Shown piece by piece: positions 31,533 to 40,063 of a stretch of 64,000 nucleotides of DNA. The DNA is from Pseudomonadota bacterium (GTDB lineage: Bacteria > Pseudomonadota > Alphaproteobacteria > Acetobacterales > Acetobacteraceae), in contig JAKBAV010000006.1 in the NCBI GenBank assembly GCA_021826225.1, positions 16,719-80,718 of the forward strand, in the 5' to 3' direction. Under the pieces are notes generated by a model that saw only the letters and a list, made by a program, of their open reading frames with translations, was not told the DNA's origin and made no database searches. Both the position numbers and the translations under genes were made by a program. Every line of letters starts with the position of its first letter. Positions within the stretch are counted from its first letter, which is position 1.

Positions 31533-32561
31533 ATGAGAAGCGTTGGCATTTTTGGCGGTCTGTTTTTGCATACCAACTGGCGAAGTTCCGGCACATGGCT
31601 GTGGCAGCAACTGCGCGAGGCGGGTCACATGGCCTTCTATGAGCCCTTGCATGAAGCGCTGCCGCGCATGAACCTGGATGAGATGCGCGGCGTCTCGCCA
31701 CTCACCTGGCAATCGCGCCATGGCACCACTCCGGCACCGTATTTCACCGAATATGAGCCGTTACTGCGGCCAAGCGGCGCGGGCGTGCAACTGGCGGAGC
31801 AGCGCTTCGCCTTCCACAATTTCTTCATGAGTGCCACAGCGCGGGATGATGCGCTTTCCGCCTATTTCGCGCTACTGGCCACGCAGGCCCATCGCCACGG
31901 TAAAATACCGGTATTCAAATGTACCCGCAGCCAGGGGCGTCTGCCCTGGTTCCGGGCGCAGTTTCCGCAAATGCGCCATATTGCGCTGATACGCCAGCCT
32001 TGGACGCAGTTCCGATCCGCCTGGAGATGCCATGCACAGGACGGCAACAAGTATTTTCTGGCAGCCCCATTCCTTGTCCTGGAATCCAATCCGGCCCATC
32101 CGGATGTTTCCGCTTTAGCGCGGCGCTTTGGGCTGCCTCTGGGCTGGGGCCGCGCTCTGCCGCTGGCGGCGCGGCTGAAAGCATGGAAACTGGCGGTGAC
32201 GCTGCTCGATGCCGGAACGCTGTACAAGGCGCATGTTTCGCTCTGGCTGCTCAATACGCTGGCGGCCTGCGGCGCGGCCGATACCGTACTCGACGGCGAT
32301 GCTCCGCCGGCGGAACTGGCCCGCGCCTGCGGAATTACCCGGGGATGGAGCGTGCGTCCGGCATTCACTCCGCCTCCCCGCTGGCCGGAGCTGACGCCAC
32401 AGGCATTACGGTTCATTCACGAATCGGCATTGCAGACGCTTGGCTCTCGCATCAATCCTGCTCTGAGGCCAAAGCTCCATGCCTGGCTCAGTGAGGCCGA
32501 GGAGGTCGCCGCCCGGGATTTATTTGCACCCGCGCCAACGAACCGGATGCTTGAAGCCTAA
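31533..32561 (+). CDS. Sulfotransferase-like protein (divergent)
   Basis: MRSVGIFGGLFLHTNWRSSGTWLWQQL resembles a 5'-PSB loop (xRSGTTWL) and IALIRQPWTQFRSAW resembles a 3'-PB motif; the listed ORF starts at GTG 31518. Confidence 0.55.
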   Translation: MRSVGIFGGLFLHTNWRSSGTWLWQQLREAGHMAFYEPLHEALPRMNLDEMRGVSPLTWQSRHGTTPAPYFTEYEPLLRPSGAGVQLAEQRFAFHNFFMSATARDDALSAYFALLATQAHRHGKIPVFKCTRSQGRLPWFRAQFPQMRHIALIRQPWTQFRSAWRCHAQDGNKYFLAAPFLVLESNPAHPDVSALARRFGLPLGWGRALPLAARLKAWKLAVTLLDAGTLYKAHVSLWLLNTLAACGAADTVLDGDAPPAELARACGITRGWSVRPAFTPPPRWPELTPQALRFIHESALQTLGSRINPALRPKLHAWLSEAEEVAARDLFAPAPTNRMLEA

Positions 32562-32626
32562 GCGGTTGCGCACCTTCTAATTATTGGCATATTCCATTAC
32601 ATCCGGGCTTTTTAACGGAATATCCG

Positions 32627-33526
32627 ATGACTCCTTTACCAACGCCGCAGCAATTGCGCTATCTCGTCACATTAGCTGAGACGGGGCATTTTTCGCGTGC
32701 CGCCTCGGCCTGCGCGGTGTCGCAATCCACGTTATCAGCCGGCATACTGGCGCTGGAGCGCCAGCTCGATGCACATATCCTCGACCGCTCAGCTTCTAAA
32801 CACGCGGTTTTCACGCCGCTCGGGCTGGAGCTTGTGGGCAAGGCTCGCCTGGCCCTGGCAGCGCTGACAGCGGTGGCCGAGGCGGCGGATTCGGCGCGCG
32901 CGCCGATGTCCGGGCCCTTGCGCCTGGGCATCATCCCCACAATGGGGCCATTTTTATTGCCGAAACTCATGCCGGCTTTGCGCGCGGGGTTTCCGGCGCT
33001 TAAATTATTTCTGCGCGAGGACCAGACGGAGCGACTGCTGGAACAGCTCGAAGACGGGCATCTCGATATACTGCTCCTGGCCGAACCCTGCGCCTGCGGC
33101 GGTGCCGAAACCTTTGCCCTCGCGCAAGATGAATTCATTGCCGCTTTACCGCCGGGGCATGTGCTGGCAGCACGCGAGCGGGTGGCGGTGGCGGACCTTG
33201 TGGCCGAGTCGTTCCTGCTGCTGGAGGATGGGCATTGCCTGCGCGACCAGGTGCTCGCGGTCTGCGGCAATATGGCCGGACGAGAGCAGCGCTTCGCGGC
33301 GACCTCGCTGCATACGCTGATCCAGATGGTCGCGGGCGGGCTGGGCGTGACGCTGCTACCGAAACTGGCGGTCGATGCCGGGCTGGCGAATGGCACGGGG
33401 GTTGAACTGCGCCGGTTGGAAGGTGCTGGCGGCTGGCGCACGCTGGCGCTGGCGTGGCGGCAAGGCAGCCCACGCGGGACGGAATACCGGGCACTGGCGC
33501 CGGTGATCATCCAGGCCTGTGGCTAG
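32627..33526 (+). CDS. LysR-family regulator, OxyR-like
   Basis: PTPQQLRYLVTLAETGHFSRAASACAVSQSTLSAGILALERQL HTH; C-term with conserved Cys in LLLEDGHCLRDQVLAVC as in OxyR. Confidence 0.87.
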   Translation: MTPLPTPQQLRYLVTLAETGHFSRAASACAVSQSTLSAGILALERQLDAHILDRSASKHAVFTPLGLELVGKARLALAALTAVAEAADSARAPMSGPLRLGIIPTMGPFLLPKLMPALRAGFPALKLFLREDQTERLLEQLEDGHLDILLLAEPCACGGAETFALAQDEFIAALPPGHVLAARERVAVADLVAESFLLLEDGHCLRDQVLAVCGNMAGREQRFAATSLHTLIQMVAGGLGVTLLPKLAVDAGLANGTGVELRRLEGAGGWRTLALAWRQGSPRGTEYRALAPVIIQACG

Positions 33527-33535
33527 TGAAAAGAA

Positions 33536-33559
33536 TTGTAAGCGCTTGTAACGTTACGA
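33536..33559. promoter_or_regulatory. Overlapping LacI/GalR-type operator-like palindromes
   Basis: TTGTAAGCGCTTGTAACGTTACGA: TTGTAAGCGCTTGTAA (near-perfect) and GTAACGTTAC (perfect) share the central TTGTAA. Confidence 0.45.
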
Positions 33560-33627
33560 ACTGACGCCTACGCCGGACGCGCGGGGAGCATCGCCATCAG
33601 GCGGCGGCGTGCCTGTTATACGGCTAC

Positions 33628-33774
33628 ATGCAGGAGGCCGCGAACGAGCCCAAATATATCACCGCCGTGGAAGCGCTGGTGTTTATTCTGGGCGATGAGT
33701 TCAAACTGGTCCCCGAGCAGCTTTCAGGCACGGCCGCCATCGAGAGGCTGGCTGACCGGCTTAAGTCGAACTAG
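33628..33774 (+). pseudogene. Short ORF remnant (48 aa from ATG; open frame extends slightly upstream)
   Basis: (HQAAACLLYGY)MQEAANEPKYITAVEALVFILGDEFKLVPEQLSGTAAIERLADRLKSN*; below the supplied ORF length cutoff, no clear RBS. Confidence 0.35.
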
Positions 33775-33857
33775 GTTGGGGTGAAAAAGCCGAGGTAAAA
33801 AAGCCGTGTTTTCACCCCGGCCTGGTGCCGCAATGGTTCATCGCGGCACGGGAAGAC

Positions 33858-33989
33858 TTACTTCTTGCCCTTATCCCCGGCAGCCGAGGGCTGCAGATTG
33901 GGGATTGGTGATTTGGCTTTGAGCTTTTCAGCCTCGGTCTTCTTCGGCTTCTTCGCCTCGCGGTTCGATTTCATCTGACCTTTTGCCAT
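33858..33989 (-). CDS. Small basic protein, 43 aa (MAKGQMKSNREAKKPKK family)
   Basis: ATG at 33989: MAKGQMKSNREAKKPKKTEAEKLKAKSPIPNLQPSAAGDKGKK*; resembles short proteins recurrent in alphaproteobacteria; missed by the ORF track. Confidence 0.75.
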   Translation of the reverse strand: MAKGQMKSNREAKKPKKTEAEKLKAKSPIPNLQPSAAGDKGKK

Positions 33990-34402
33990 GGCGGTGTTCC
34001 ATTCGGTTATGTGGGCGGCGCCATGTTAGCACGGATTTCAGGCTGCCCCAGCGGTAAAGCCGGCGCGCCAGGGCGCTATGAACGATTTCATACGATTTTG
34101 TTCAAATCATGATTTTCGCCCGCATGGATTTTCCACCCTCACATGTATGTTCTGTCGCGGCCTGCGCCGTGGCAATGCAGATGGAGTTTGCCAGGAATTC
34201 AAATCGCCCCAAGACAGAACCGCGAATAATGGTCAGCAGAGTCCGCATTCGGCCACTTCGGTGGCCAATAGCAGCGGGGCGATGGGCGGGGGTTCGCATT
34301 CGCCGGGGAGCGTCCCATCATTGCCTGTGCCCCTCCCGCGTCACTCTTGAACCGAGGAGGCAGCGTTAAGGCGGAATTTAACGGTGAGATGGAAGCGGAT
34401 GC

Positions 34403-34432
34403 AAAAAAGCCCGGCAGTGCCGGGCTTTTTTG
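34403..34432. terminator. Bidirectional rho-independent terminator downstream of sdhB
   Basis: aaaaaagcccggcagtgccgggctttttt, perfect palindromic stem, 4 bp past the sdhB stop. Confidence 0.9.
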
Positions 34433-34435
34433 TGA

Positions 34436-35215
34436 CTACCCTTGGCGTTCCAGCATCAGCTGTTTGATCTTGCCGATGGCTTTGGCCGGATTGAGACCTT
34501 TCGGACAGGTCTGGGTGCAGTTCATGATGGTGTGGCAGCGATACAGCTTGAAGGGATCTTCCAGCGCATCGAGCCGCTTGCCGGTGGCTTCATCGCGGGA
34601 ATCGGCGATCCAGCGATAGGCTTGAAGCAGCACGGCCGGGCCGAGATAGCGGTCCCCATTCCACCAATAGCTCGGGCAGGCCGTGGAGCAGCAGAAGCAC
34701 AGAATGCACTCCCATAGCCCGTCGATCTCGGCGCGCTCTTCCTTGCTCTGCAGGCGCTCGGCATCCGGCGGCGGCGCGGAATCGGCCTGCAGCCAGGGCT
34801 CGATGGAGCGAAGCTGGGCGTAAGGCTGGTTGAGGTCGGGCACCAGGTCCTTCACCACCGGCATATGCGGCAGCGGGGTGATTTTCACGGCGCCCTTTAC
34901 CTCGTCGATCGGTTTCAGGCAGGCCAGCGTGTTGGTGCCGTCAATATTCATCGCGCAGGAGCCGCAGATGCCCTCGCGGCAGGAGCGGCGAAAGGTCAGC
35001 GAGGCGTCGATCTCGTTCTTGATCTTGATGATCGCGTCGAGCACCATCGGGCCGCATTTATCGAGATCGACCTCGTAAGTGTCCATCACCGGGTTTTTCC
35101 CGTCATCCGGGTTCCATCGATAAACCTTGAACTCCTTGATGCGCGTGGCACCGCTGGCCTTGTAGGTCTTGCCCTCGCCGATTTTCGAATTCGCAGGAAG
35201 CGTAAATTCAGCCAT
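34436..35215 (-). CDS. sdhB: Succinate dehydrogenase iron-sulfur subunit
   Basis: [55 protein letters not shown]. Confidence 0.97.
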   Translation of the reverse strand: MAEFTLPANSKIGEGKTYKASGATRIKEFKVYRWNPDDGKNPVMDTYEVDLDKCGPMVLDAIIKIKNEIDASLTFRRSCREGICGSCAMNIDGTNTLACLKPIDEVKGAVKITPLPHMPVVKDLVPDLNQPYAQLRSIEPWLQADSAPPPDAERLQSKEERAEIDGLWECILCFCCSTACPSYWWNGDRYLGPAVLLQAYRWIADSRDEATGKRLDALEDPFKLYRCHTIMNCTQTCPKGLNPAKAIGKIKQLMLERQG

Positions 35216-35230
35216 GTTTCTGCTCCTTCC

Positions 35231-37042
35231 TCAGTACACGCGTTTCTTCGGCGGGAATACGGACACCTCGTTGGTGAGGGTCTGCATCTTCACCGGACGG
35301 TAGGTGAGGTCCACCTTGCCGTTCTCATCACACAAAGCGACGGTGTGCTTCATCCAGTTGGCGTCGTCGCGATCCGGGAAATCGTCATGCGCCTGGGCGC
35401 CGCGGCTTTCCGTGCGGGCTTCGGCGCCGATCATGGTGCACATCGCATTGCCCATGAGATTGTCTAGTTCCAGCGCCTCCATGAGGTCGGAATTCCAGAT
35501 CAGCGAACGGTCGGACACTTTCATATCCGCGAGGCCGCCCCAGAGTTTTTCCATCTTCGCCACACCCTCGGTGAGGGATTTGGAGTTGCGGAACACCGCG
35601 GCATGGCCCTGCATGGTCCGCTGCAGCGTATCGCGCAGTTCGGCGACCGTGGAGCCGCCCTTGGCGTGGCGTGTTTTGTCGAAACGGCCAAGCGAGGCCT
35701 CGCCGGCGCCGGCGGGCAGCGGCGCCTGGGTGGAGCCCGGCTTGATGAGCGAGGCGGCGCGGTGGGCGGCGGCGCGGCCGAATACCACGAGGTCAAGCAG
35801 CGAGTTGGTGCCAAGGCGGTTGGCGCCGTGCACGGACACGCAGGCAGCCTCGCCCACGGCCATCAGCCCGGGCACCACGGCATCCGGATTCTCAGCCGTG
35901 GGGCGCAGCACTTCGGCATGGTAGTTCGTGGGGATGCCGCCCATGTTGTAATGCACGGTCGGCAGCACGGGGATGGCTTCCTTGGTCACATCTATTCCGG
36001 CGAAGACGCGCGCGGTTTCCGAGATACCCGGCAGGCGCTCGTGCAGGATGTCAGCGCCGAGATGCTCCAGATGCAGCAGAATATGGTCCTTGTTCTTGCC
36101 GACGCCCCTGCCCTCGTTGATCTCGATGGTCATCGAGCGGGACACGACATCGCGCGAGGCCAGATCCTTGGCCGTGGGCGCGTAACGCTCCATGAAGCGC
36201 TCGCCCTCGGCATTGGTGAGGTAGCCGCCTTCGCCGCGCGCCCCCTCGGTGATGAGGCAGCCGGCGGGGAAGATGCCGGTGGGGTGGAACTGGACGAATT
36301 CCATGTCCTGCACGGGCAGGCCGGCGCGGATGACCATGCCACCACCATCGCCGGTGCAGGTATGGGCGGAGGTGCAGCTCAGATAGGCGCGGCCGTAGCC
36401 TCCTGTTGCCAGTACCACGGTCTGGGCCCGGAAGCGGTGCATGGTGCCTGTCTCTAAGTTCCAGGCCATCACGCCACGGCAGGCGCCTTCCTCATCCATG
36501 ATGAGATCGAGGGCGAAATATTCAACGAAGAACTCGACCTCATGCTTGAGGCTCTGCTGATACAGCGTGTGCAGCATGGCGTGGCCGGTGCGGTCGGCGG
36601 CGGCGCAGGCCCGCATGGCCGGCTCCTTGCCGTAATCCTTCATATGGCCGCCGAACGGGCGCTGGTAGATCTTGCCATCCTCGGTGCGCGAGAAGGGCAT
36701 GCCGTAATGTTCCAGCTCGCGGATCGCGGGCACGGCCTCGCGGCACATGTATTCGATGGCATCCTGGTCGCCCAGCCAGTCCGACCCCTTGACGGTATCG
36801 TACATGTGCCAGCGCCAATCATCCTCGCCCATATTGCCCAGGGCCGCGGAAATACCGCCCTGCGCCGCCACGGTGTGGCTGCGGGTGGGGAAAACCTTGG
36901 TCACACAGGCGGTTTTGAGACCGGCCGCACCCATGCCGAGCGTGGTGCGCAGGCCTGAGCCGCCCGCGCCGACGACGACGACATCGTAGGTATGGTCGAT
37001 GACATTATAGGCGCCGGATGAGAATTTGGGCATCGCGTTCAT
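35231..37042 (-). CDS. sdhA: Succinate dehydrogenase flavoprotein subunit
   Basis: [61 protein letters not shown]. Confidence 0.97.
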   Translation of the reverse strand: MNAMPKFSSGAYNVIDHTYDVVVVGAGGSGLRTTLGMGAAGLKTACVTKVFPTRSHTVAAQGGISAALGNMGEDDWRWHMYDTVKGSDWLGDQDAIEYMCREAVPAIRELEHYGMPFSRTEDGKIYQRPFGGHMKDYGKEPAMRACAAADRTGHAMLHTLYQQSLKHEVEFFVEYFALDLIMDEEGACRGVMAWNLETGTMHRFRAQTVVLATGGYGRAYLSCTSAHTCTGDGGGMVIRAGLPVQDMEFVQFHPTGIFPAGCLITEGARGEGGYLTNAEGERFMERYAPTAKDLASRDVVSRSMTIEINEGRGVGKNKDHILLHLEHLGADILHERLPGISETARVFAGIDVTKEAIPVLPTVHYNMGGIPTNYHAEVLRPTAENPDAVVPGLMAVGEAACVSVHGANRLGTNSLLDLVVFGRAAAHRAASLIKPGSTQAPLPAGAGEASLGRFDKTRHAKGGSTVAELRDTLQRTMQGHAAVFRNSKSLTEGVAKMEKLWGGLADMKVSDRSLIWNSDLMEALELDNLMGNAMCTMIGAEARTESRGAQAHDDFPDRDDANWMKHTVALCDENGKVDLTYRPVKMQTLTNEVSVFPPKKRVY

Positions 37043-37057
37043 GTGCGCAGGATTCCG

Positions 37058-37474
37058 TTACGAGAAAGCGAGTTTAAGGACGGAGATAAGGCAGGCCAGC
37101 GCCAACAGCGCGATGCCAGCCTTGACTACGAGCAGAACGGTGATGCGGATCACGTCGGTGCGGACATAATCCTCGATCACCACCTGCATGCCCATGTCGA
37201 GATGATAGAACAGTGCCGCGATGAGGGCTATGTACAGCACCGTGTTCCAGGGCTCGGCCATATAGGCCACCATGGCAGCGTGGTCGGCACCTTTGAGCAC
37301 CAGCACGGAGACCACGAAATACAGCACCAGCGGCAGCAGCGCCACGGAGGTTAGGCGCTCGGCCCACCAATGCGCGGATCCGGTTTTGGCGGCGCCTAAG
37401 CCACGGGCGCGGCCGAGCGAGGAGCGGCGGATGTTGATGGACGGCGCGGGGTTGTGCTTGCTCATGATGTTCAC
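37058..37474 (-). CDS. sdhD: Succinate dehydrogenase membrane anchor subunit
   Basis: GSAHWWAERLTSVALLPLVLYFV, LFYHLDMGMQVVIEDYVRTD; GTG 37474 or ATG 37465 start. Confidence 0.9.
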   Translation of the reverse strand: MNIMSKHNPAPSINIRRSSLGRARGLGAAKTGSAHWWAERLTSVALLPLVLYFVVSVLVLKGADHAAMVAYMAEPWNTVLYIALIAALFYHLDMGMQVVIEDYVRTDVIRITVLLVVKAGIALLALACLISVLKLAFS

Positions 37475-37908
37475 CCGACCAGGAAAGCGATGGCCCAGAA
37501 GGCCAATGTGAGAATAATGGTGACGGCAAACACCAGCATGCCGGAGCGGTGCATGGTGGGCAGCTCATATCCCTTGCCAGCATCCCAGGCCAAGTGCCTG
37601 ATACCATTGCAAAAGTGATAAAAGAGGGCCAGGGTGAAGCCGAACAGGATCAGGAGGCCGAACCATGAGCCCAGGATCGCCTGGATGACCGAGAAGGCGG
37701 ATTCACCGGATGCTGCACAGACCAGCCAGGCCGTGAAGAGGAGCGTGCCCGCGCCCAGCGCGACGCCGGTGATGCGGTGCATGATGGATGTCAGCGATGA
37801 CATCTGAAGCCGGTAGTCGAAGGGAAGCATGAACGGGGAGATGGGCCGGCGGACCAGCCTGCCCTCGGAATTGCGCCCCACCATCAGGGCTTCGCGGACA
37901 TCCTTCAT
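37471..37908 (-). CDS. sdhC: Succinate dehydrogenase cytochrome b556 subunit
   Basis: RPISPFMLPFDYRLQMSSLTSIMHRITGVALGAGTLLF, LALFYHFCNGIRHLAWDAG. Confidence 0.93.
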   Translation of the reverse strand: MKDVREALMVGRNSEGRLVRRPISPFMLPFDYRLQMSSLTSIMHRITGVALGAGTLLFTAWLVCAASGESAFSVIQAILGSWFGLLILFGFTLALFYHFCNGIRHLAWDAGKGYELPTMHRSGMLVFAVTIILTLAFWAIAFLVG

Positions 37909-37953
37909 CGGAAACCTTTCAATATGCCGTTTAAGCAATTTTGTGCAGGTGCG

Positions 37954-38610
37954 TTAGTCCCTGGGCCAGGGGCCGTCAACGCTCGGCGGCGAATGGGTGG
38001 GTTTCGGTGCCAGCAGGCGCAGCAGACTGACCCGGCGGGAGGCGGAATCCTCCAGCTCCAGGCTGGTCGGGACCTCGATTTCCGCAATCCGTTCAAAGCC
38101 TTCACGCGGGGCGTAGCGGCGGCCGGGATCGGCGATGATAACCGGAATATGGGTCGCGCAGCGGGCCAGCCAGGGCAGGATATGCCGGGTCATCGGCGCC
38201 TCGTAACATACGTCGCCACAGAGAATCACATCCCAGCGGCATTCCGCCCCCACGATATCGCCAAGATAGGGCTGAATGGCGAGATGATTGGCGCGGGCGT
38301 TGAGCCGCATGGCCACCACGGCGAGCGGGTCGATCTCGGCGGCTTCCACGGAACTCGCTCCGGCGCGGGCGCAGGCAAGCGCCGCGATACCGCCGCCGGC
38401 GGCGAAATCGAGCACAGACTTGCCCCGTACAAGTTCTGGATGGGCGGCAATATAATGCGCCAGCGCCTCACCGCCCGGCCAGGCGAAGGCCCAGAAGGGC
38501 GGCGCCATGTCATGCTGTTCGAGAAAGCTTTCGGTGGCGAGCCAGAGCGGCGTCAGCTCCGTGGCGAGATGAAGCAGAAGCCCCGGTTGCAGGACCGAGG
38601 CGCTGAGCAT
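37954..38610 (-). CDS. SAM-dependent methyltransferase (ETFB-lysine methyltransferase-like)
   Basis: PPFWAFAWPGGEALAHYIAAHPELVRGKSVLDFAAGGGIAALACARAGA; N-terminus uncertain, conserved-looking sequence precedes the first ATG (38610). Confidence 0.8.
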   Translation of the reverse strand: MLSASVLQPGLLLHLATELTPLWLATESFLEQHDMAPPFWAFAWPGGEALAHYIAAHPELVRGKSVLDFAAGGGIAALACARAGASSVEAAEIDPLAVVAMRLNARANHLAIQPYLGDIVGAECRWDVILCGDVCYEAPMTRHILPWLARCATHIPVIIADPGRRYAPREGFERIAEIEVPTSLELEDSASRRVSLLRLLAPKPTHSPPSVDGPWPRD

Positions 38611-38680
38611 GGTATGATCGAGGATGAAGGCTTCCGCACGGTCAGGTGGAGCGGGCGGGAGCTGGCCCAGGCGCGCGGGT

Positions 38681-38929
38681 TCAGGCGAGCTGGCGGAATT
38701 TCTTGGCCGTATTACCGTAAGGGTCGACCGATAGCTGATGCGTGTCGGACAGTTCGGCCAGCAGCCGCTCAACTCCCATTCTCTCATTCGATACATAGGC
38801 CCATCGCGCCGCAACCGGCCATAAAACCAGGGTCGCCTGCATCAGCAGGGCGAACAGGGCGGCAACGGGATGGCCATCCGCGAAAAGAGACACGCAGGGA
38901 AATATCTTTCCCAATTTCAACGTATTCAT
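38681..38929 (-). CDS. Small membrane protein, 82 aa (paralogue A)
   Basis: MNTLKLGKIFPCVSLFADGHPVAALFALLMQATLVLWPVAARWA...; GAGGACA Shine-Dalgarno; similar core to 39307..39555. Confidence 0.65.
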   Translation of the reverse strand: MNTLKLGKIFPCVSLFADGHPVAALFALLMQATLVLWPVAARWAYVSNERMGVERLLAELSDTHQLSVDPYGNTAKKFRQLA

Positions 38930-39306
38930 GGATATGTCCTCTACGATGAAAATATCATGTACACAGCTTAACCCGCCGTCAAGGAATATTGTCGAATAAA
39001 TTTATCGTGAAGAATCATGTGTTTCCAGGCCGAAACCCAAAAAAACGCACCGGAAAGGCCACGCGTCTCATAATCTGGACGGATTATCGCCTGTTTCACG
39101 TCCTCGTGACATTAAGTTTTATAAACAGACAATTGAAATTAAATGATAAACCACAATCAAAAATTCACGAAGCCCGGACGCCAAACAGACGCAGCAGAAA
39201 TGTCACTAATTCAAATGAAATCAAGGATATGAAAAAGTAAGGAAAAAATTTTCATCGAAAGCAGAGCCAGGACAGGTGAAAAAGCGGCTTGAAGGCATCG
39301 CCGGCC

Positions 39307-39555
39307 TCAACAGAGGTGTTCGAGCACCGCAACAACGTGGGGGGCGCGCTTTTCCTGAAGAATGGGCGCATGCAGCGCGGCAAGCTGGTCCAGCAAGGCC
39401 TGCTTCTGCCCTTCCCGTTGCAGGCGTTGCGCCGCACGTACAGCCGCCGGCCAGAACACCAGGCTGATCTGCATGAAAAACAAAAGCAGGGCGAAGCCAT
39501 TGCGGCCTGCCAGCCTCGCGCCCTCCCAGGGCCGCATGATCATGTTGCCGTTCAT
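39307..39555 (-). CDS. Small membrane protein, 82 aa (paralogue B)
   Basis: MNGNMIMRPWEGARLAGRNGFALLLFFMQISLVFWPAAVRAAQRL...; GGGGAGAG Shine-Dalgarno; shares MQ-LV-WP-A-R-A core with paralogue A. Confidence 0.65.
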   Translation of the reverse strand: MNGNMIMRPWEGARLAGRNGFALLLFFMQISLVFWPAAVRAAQRLQREGQKQALLDQLAALHAPILQEKRAPHVVAVLEHLC

Positions 39556-39740
39556 TGGTTCACTCTCCCCGGCTCAGAAATCTGCGCACAACGCATAGCG
39601 GAAAGATGAGACAAATTCTATCTGAGGTTCAACCGAAAACAGCCCGTGAGACGGCCTTCGCCGGTCACATTTGCGTTATCATAGTATGCACACAAAGTAT
39701 CTGGTACCCTGGATATTCCTGGTACTTGCCGCCTCCAACC

Positions 39741-40016
39741 TCACTCCGGTGTGGCGGGGTTCGCCGCCAGCACCGCCTCCAGCGCCGCCACGCGCAGCTC
39801 CAGCGCCTCGGCTTGCGATTTCGCGCGGCGGGCGAGTTCCGCCATCGCCTCGAAATCCTCGCGCTTCACCAGGTCGAGCCGGCGCATCGCCTCCTCCACC
39901 CGGGCGCGGGTCATGGCGGCCACCTCCTCGCGCAATCCGGCGAGCACGGAAATGGCACCTCCGGCGACGCCGGCAAGGTCATCGAAGAATTTCGGGCGAT
40001 CTGGACGGTCAAACAT
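39741..40016 (-). CDS. ubiK: Ubiquinone biosynthesis accessory factor UbiK (BMFP-like)
   Basis: FDDLAGVAGGAISVLAGLREEVAAMTRARVEEAMRRLDLVKREDFEAMAELARRAKSQAEALELRVAALE. Confidence 0.85.
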   Translation of the reverse strand: MFDRPDRPKFFDDLAGVAGGAISVLAGLREEVAAMTRARVEEAMRRLDLVKREDFEAMAELARRAKSQAEALELRVAALEAVLAANPATPE

Positions 40017-40063
40017 GGGGATGGGCCTTCTCTGCGGTGGTACAAGTCCATATAACGCGGCCT

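Noticed and set aside
34109-34369. 86-aa + strand ORF between the microprotein gene and sdhB
   Set aside because: No homology recognised, competing ORFs in several frames, no RBS; more likely noncoding
38989-39240. 83-aa + strand ORF in AT-rich island
   Set aside because: Lys/Asn/Arg-rich composition explained by AT-rich DNA; no RBS or motif; kept only as part of the island finding
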